Below are positions 62,501-64,000 of a stretch of 64,000 nucleotides of DNA, piece by piece. The stretch spans positions 595,435-659,434 of the forward strand of contig VZRZ01000225.1 of NCBI GenBank assembly GCA_013398175.1. Direction: 5' to 3'. Source of the stretch: Climacteris rufus. Lineage: Eukaryota > Chordata > Aves > Passeriformes > Climacteridae. The translations under genes and the position numbers were made by a program. The notes under the pieces are model-generated. The model searched no databases, had not been told where the DNA came from, and was given only the letters and a program-made list of their open reading frames with translations. Every line of letters starts with the position of its first letter. The stretch's first letter is position 1.

Positions 62501-64000
62501 AATGTTTCAAGATGCAACTGTTTTCCTTTTGAATAACTTGTTCTTAAAAACACCGCTCAGTGTGGTAACTACTGAGCCCTTTGTTCTCCATGCACAATTT
62601 AATAGCTGCCTTGCAACTCTTTATGCTCCTGTGCAAAACGTCTTAGGTGGTAGAAAATGCCATTCTTCTGCAGTTGATCCTGCCTGATCATGTGAACTTC
62701 TGAGGCTCTGCAGTTATGCCATCTGTGTTCAAGACTAACCTGGGAGTTTTCACCAGGATGAGTTTACCTGTCCACCTCCTCGTGAGCATCAGAAACACAC
62801 GGCTGCCTTTGGTGATAGCACTGCTTCATAAAATGGCTGAAACTACAGCCTGCCTTATTTTACCAGGTCTAGGCATCCTTAGGCTTAAGCAGCCTCCTAT
62901 TTACAAGATACAGTCATTATCTGTATTTATTTCTCCTTGAGGCTTAGGGAAAATATTGTCTCCCCAGAAAAGTGATGCTTGGAAGAACGGTCACTTCAGC
63001 AAGCAGAATGGACCCCTCAATTGCATAAGGTTTAGAGGCTGCTGTCAGGAACAATCAAATCAGCAGTCAAGAAAGTGGATGACTTGTTTTTCTTCTGCTC
63101 ATCTGTGCTGCTAGAGAGAGCAGCCATGTTTTCTGCTAGTTGGAGCCAGTGACCAACCCATCACCCTTTGGTCTTCAAAATTGCTTTCTATCTTTTTCTT
63201 CCTATTTTTAATTTGTTTCGAAGAGTCAAACTGTTTCTTTTTCCTTTGTGCCAACTTTTGACATGTTAGTTGCATATTTTCCTCTCCTCTTGCATGTCTC
63301 TCTGAGATTTTTGACATGTTTTATGTTGGATAAGTACAGCTAAGATGTAATGTCAAATGCCACATGGACACTGTGACATTTTANGATTTTTGACATGTTT
63401 TATGTTGGATAAGTACAGCTAAGATGTAATGTCAAATGCCACATGGACACTGTGACATTTTAGGTGCAGGTTACAGCCAGAAGGAGCTGACCTGTTTAGA
63501 CAAATGCATTTCACAAACCTTTCAAATCCATTCGTGGTAGAGAAGTAAAAGAGACAATAAACTTGAAATAGTTTTCTAAACCACTGTGCATGTTACATTT
63601 ATCTCTATAGCAACTACATAAATAGATTTATCCTCGAGACTAATTTGAGGATATTTTTAATGTCTCTTTAAATTCAGTTTTCTGTTTGAAACTTGAATTA
63701 GAATACTTCTTCAAACCTTTAACTTGAGGAATGCTATTGGTCGTTAAATTGAACTTTTGAGTGTGAAGAGTGAATATGGTATTTTTGATACATGCTAGAA
63801 TTTGGAAGATCTGGTTGCTCCTTCTAGCACTGATGGTGCAGTGATAAAATGTCTGCACATGAACTGTCTGGAGCATCCATTGGCCCTTTTGGGGAGTCTG
63901 TAGCTGGTAGTGAAGTTATTTTTCCCACATCCTTTTGCTTAGGAGCGTGAGAAATGAGATTGTGCCTTGCATTTGGCTGCCTGTCTGTATCCAGGAGATC
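56594..64000 (+). other. LARS2: LARS2 intron 3 (incomplete)
   Basis: From the donor GTAAGA at 56594 to the window end. The next conserved LARS2 segment (the INPMGWDAFGLPAE region) was looked for in the sequence and not seen, so intron 3 is at least 7.4 kb. Open frames within it (for example 127 codons at 56804 and 168 codons on - at 57295-57801) show no recognised domain. A GTTT simple repeat lies near 61527-61544 and an assembly duplication at 63306-63462. Confidence 0.8.
63306..63462. repeat. Exact 78-bp duplication around a single N
   Basis: Bases 63306-63383 are repeated exactly at 63385-63462, with one N at 63384 between them. This is the pattern left when two contigs that overlap by 78 bp are joined without collapsing the overlap. 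It is most likely an assembly artefact rather than a biological tandem repeat. Confidence 0.92.

Larger units (their letters stand above)
51440..64000 (+). other. LARS2: LARS2 gene, 5' part (continues beyond window)
   Basis: Span from the inferred first exon through two coding exons into a third intron that runs off the right end. The gene encodes the mitochondrial leucyl-tRNA synthetase, a nuclear-encoded class I synthetase that charges mitochondrial tRNA-Leu in the matrix. Only 121 N-terminal residues (of roughly 900 in vertebrates, recalled) are encoded here: targeting region and the start of the catalytic Rossmann fold. Editing, KMSKS-containing and anticodon-binding regions must lie to the right. 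Confidence 0.9.

Noticed and set aside
1..64000. CRISPR array, bacterial operon, tRNA or rRNA genes
   Set aside because: No regularly spaced repeats, no ribosome-binding-site-led gene strings and no tRNA A/B box pairs were seen; the content is that of a vertebrate nuclear genome.

Overview
The window looks like avian nuclear DNA. It holds five CR1 LINE fragments, three LTR-retroelement copies (one with a tRNA-Trp-like primer binding site, as in avian alpharetroviruses), vertebrate splice signals and two CpG islands. No bacterial-type operon, CRISPR array, rRNA or tRNA gene was seen. The order or family of bird cannot be fixed from sequence alone.

Only one protein-coding gene is firmly recognised: the 5' end of LARS2 (mitochondrial leucyl-tRNA synthetase) on the + strand. 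It has a CpG-island promoter and non-coding exon 1 near 51.36-51.53 kb, the first coding exon at 54352-54602 (ATG at 54369), a second coding exon at 56465-56593 carrying the class I HMGH motif, and then intron sequence to the end of the window. The remaining exons lie beyond 64 kb.

Layout. 1-430: CpG island with a canonical G-quadruplex motif, probably the promoter of the neighbouring gene to the left; TMEM158 is a synteny-based guess. 0.43-40.9 kb: a long AT-rich intergenic stretch with one CR1 fragment (about 11.0-11.2 kb), a roughly 200-bp homopurine GAAA microsatellite (14.5 kb), small tandem repeats, several short inverted repeats and no recognisable gene. 40.9-44.8 kb: a cluster of three LTR elements, all on the minus strand: an internally deleted, apparently young provirus with a 6-bp target duplication, an LTR with 8-bp terminal inverted repeats, and a 595-bp solo LTR with a perfect 5-bp target duplication. 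44.8-50.7 kb: nothing recognised. 50.7-52.9 kb: four CR1 fragments crowd both sides of the LARS2 promoter. 52.9-64 kb: LARS2 introns and exons, plus a 78-bp exact duplication around a single N that looks like an assembly artefact.

I found no evidence of a new multigene system. The observations most worth checking are the in-frame upstream ORF sharing the YY1-type motif of LARS2 exon 1, the deleted provirus with nearly identical LTR segments, a 41-codon ORF in LARS2 intron 2, the short perfect palindromes, and the two assembly irregularities.
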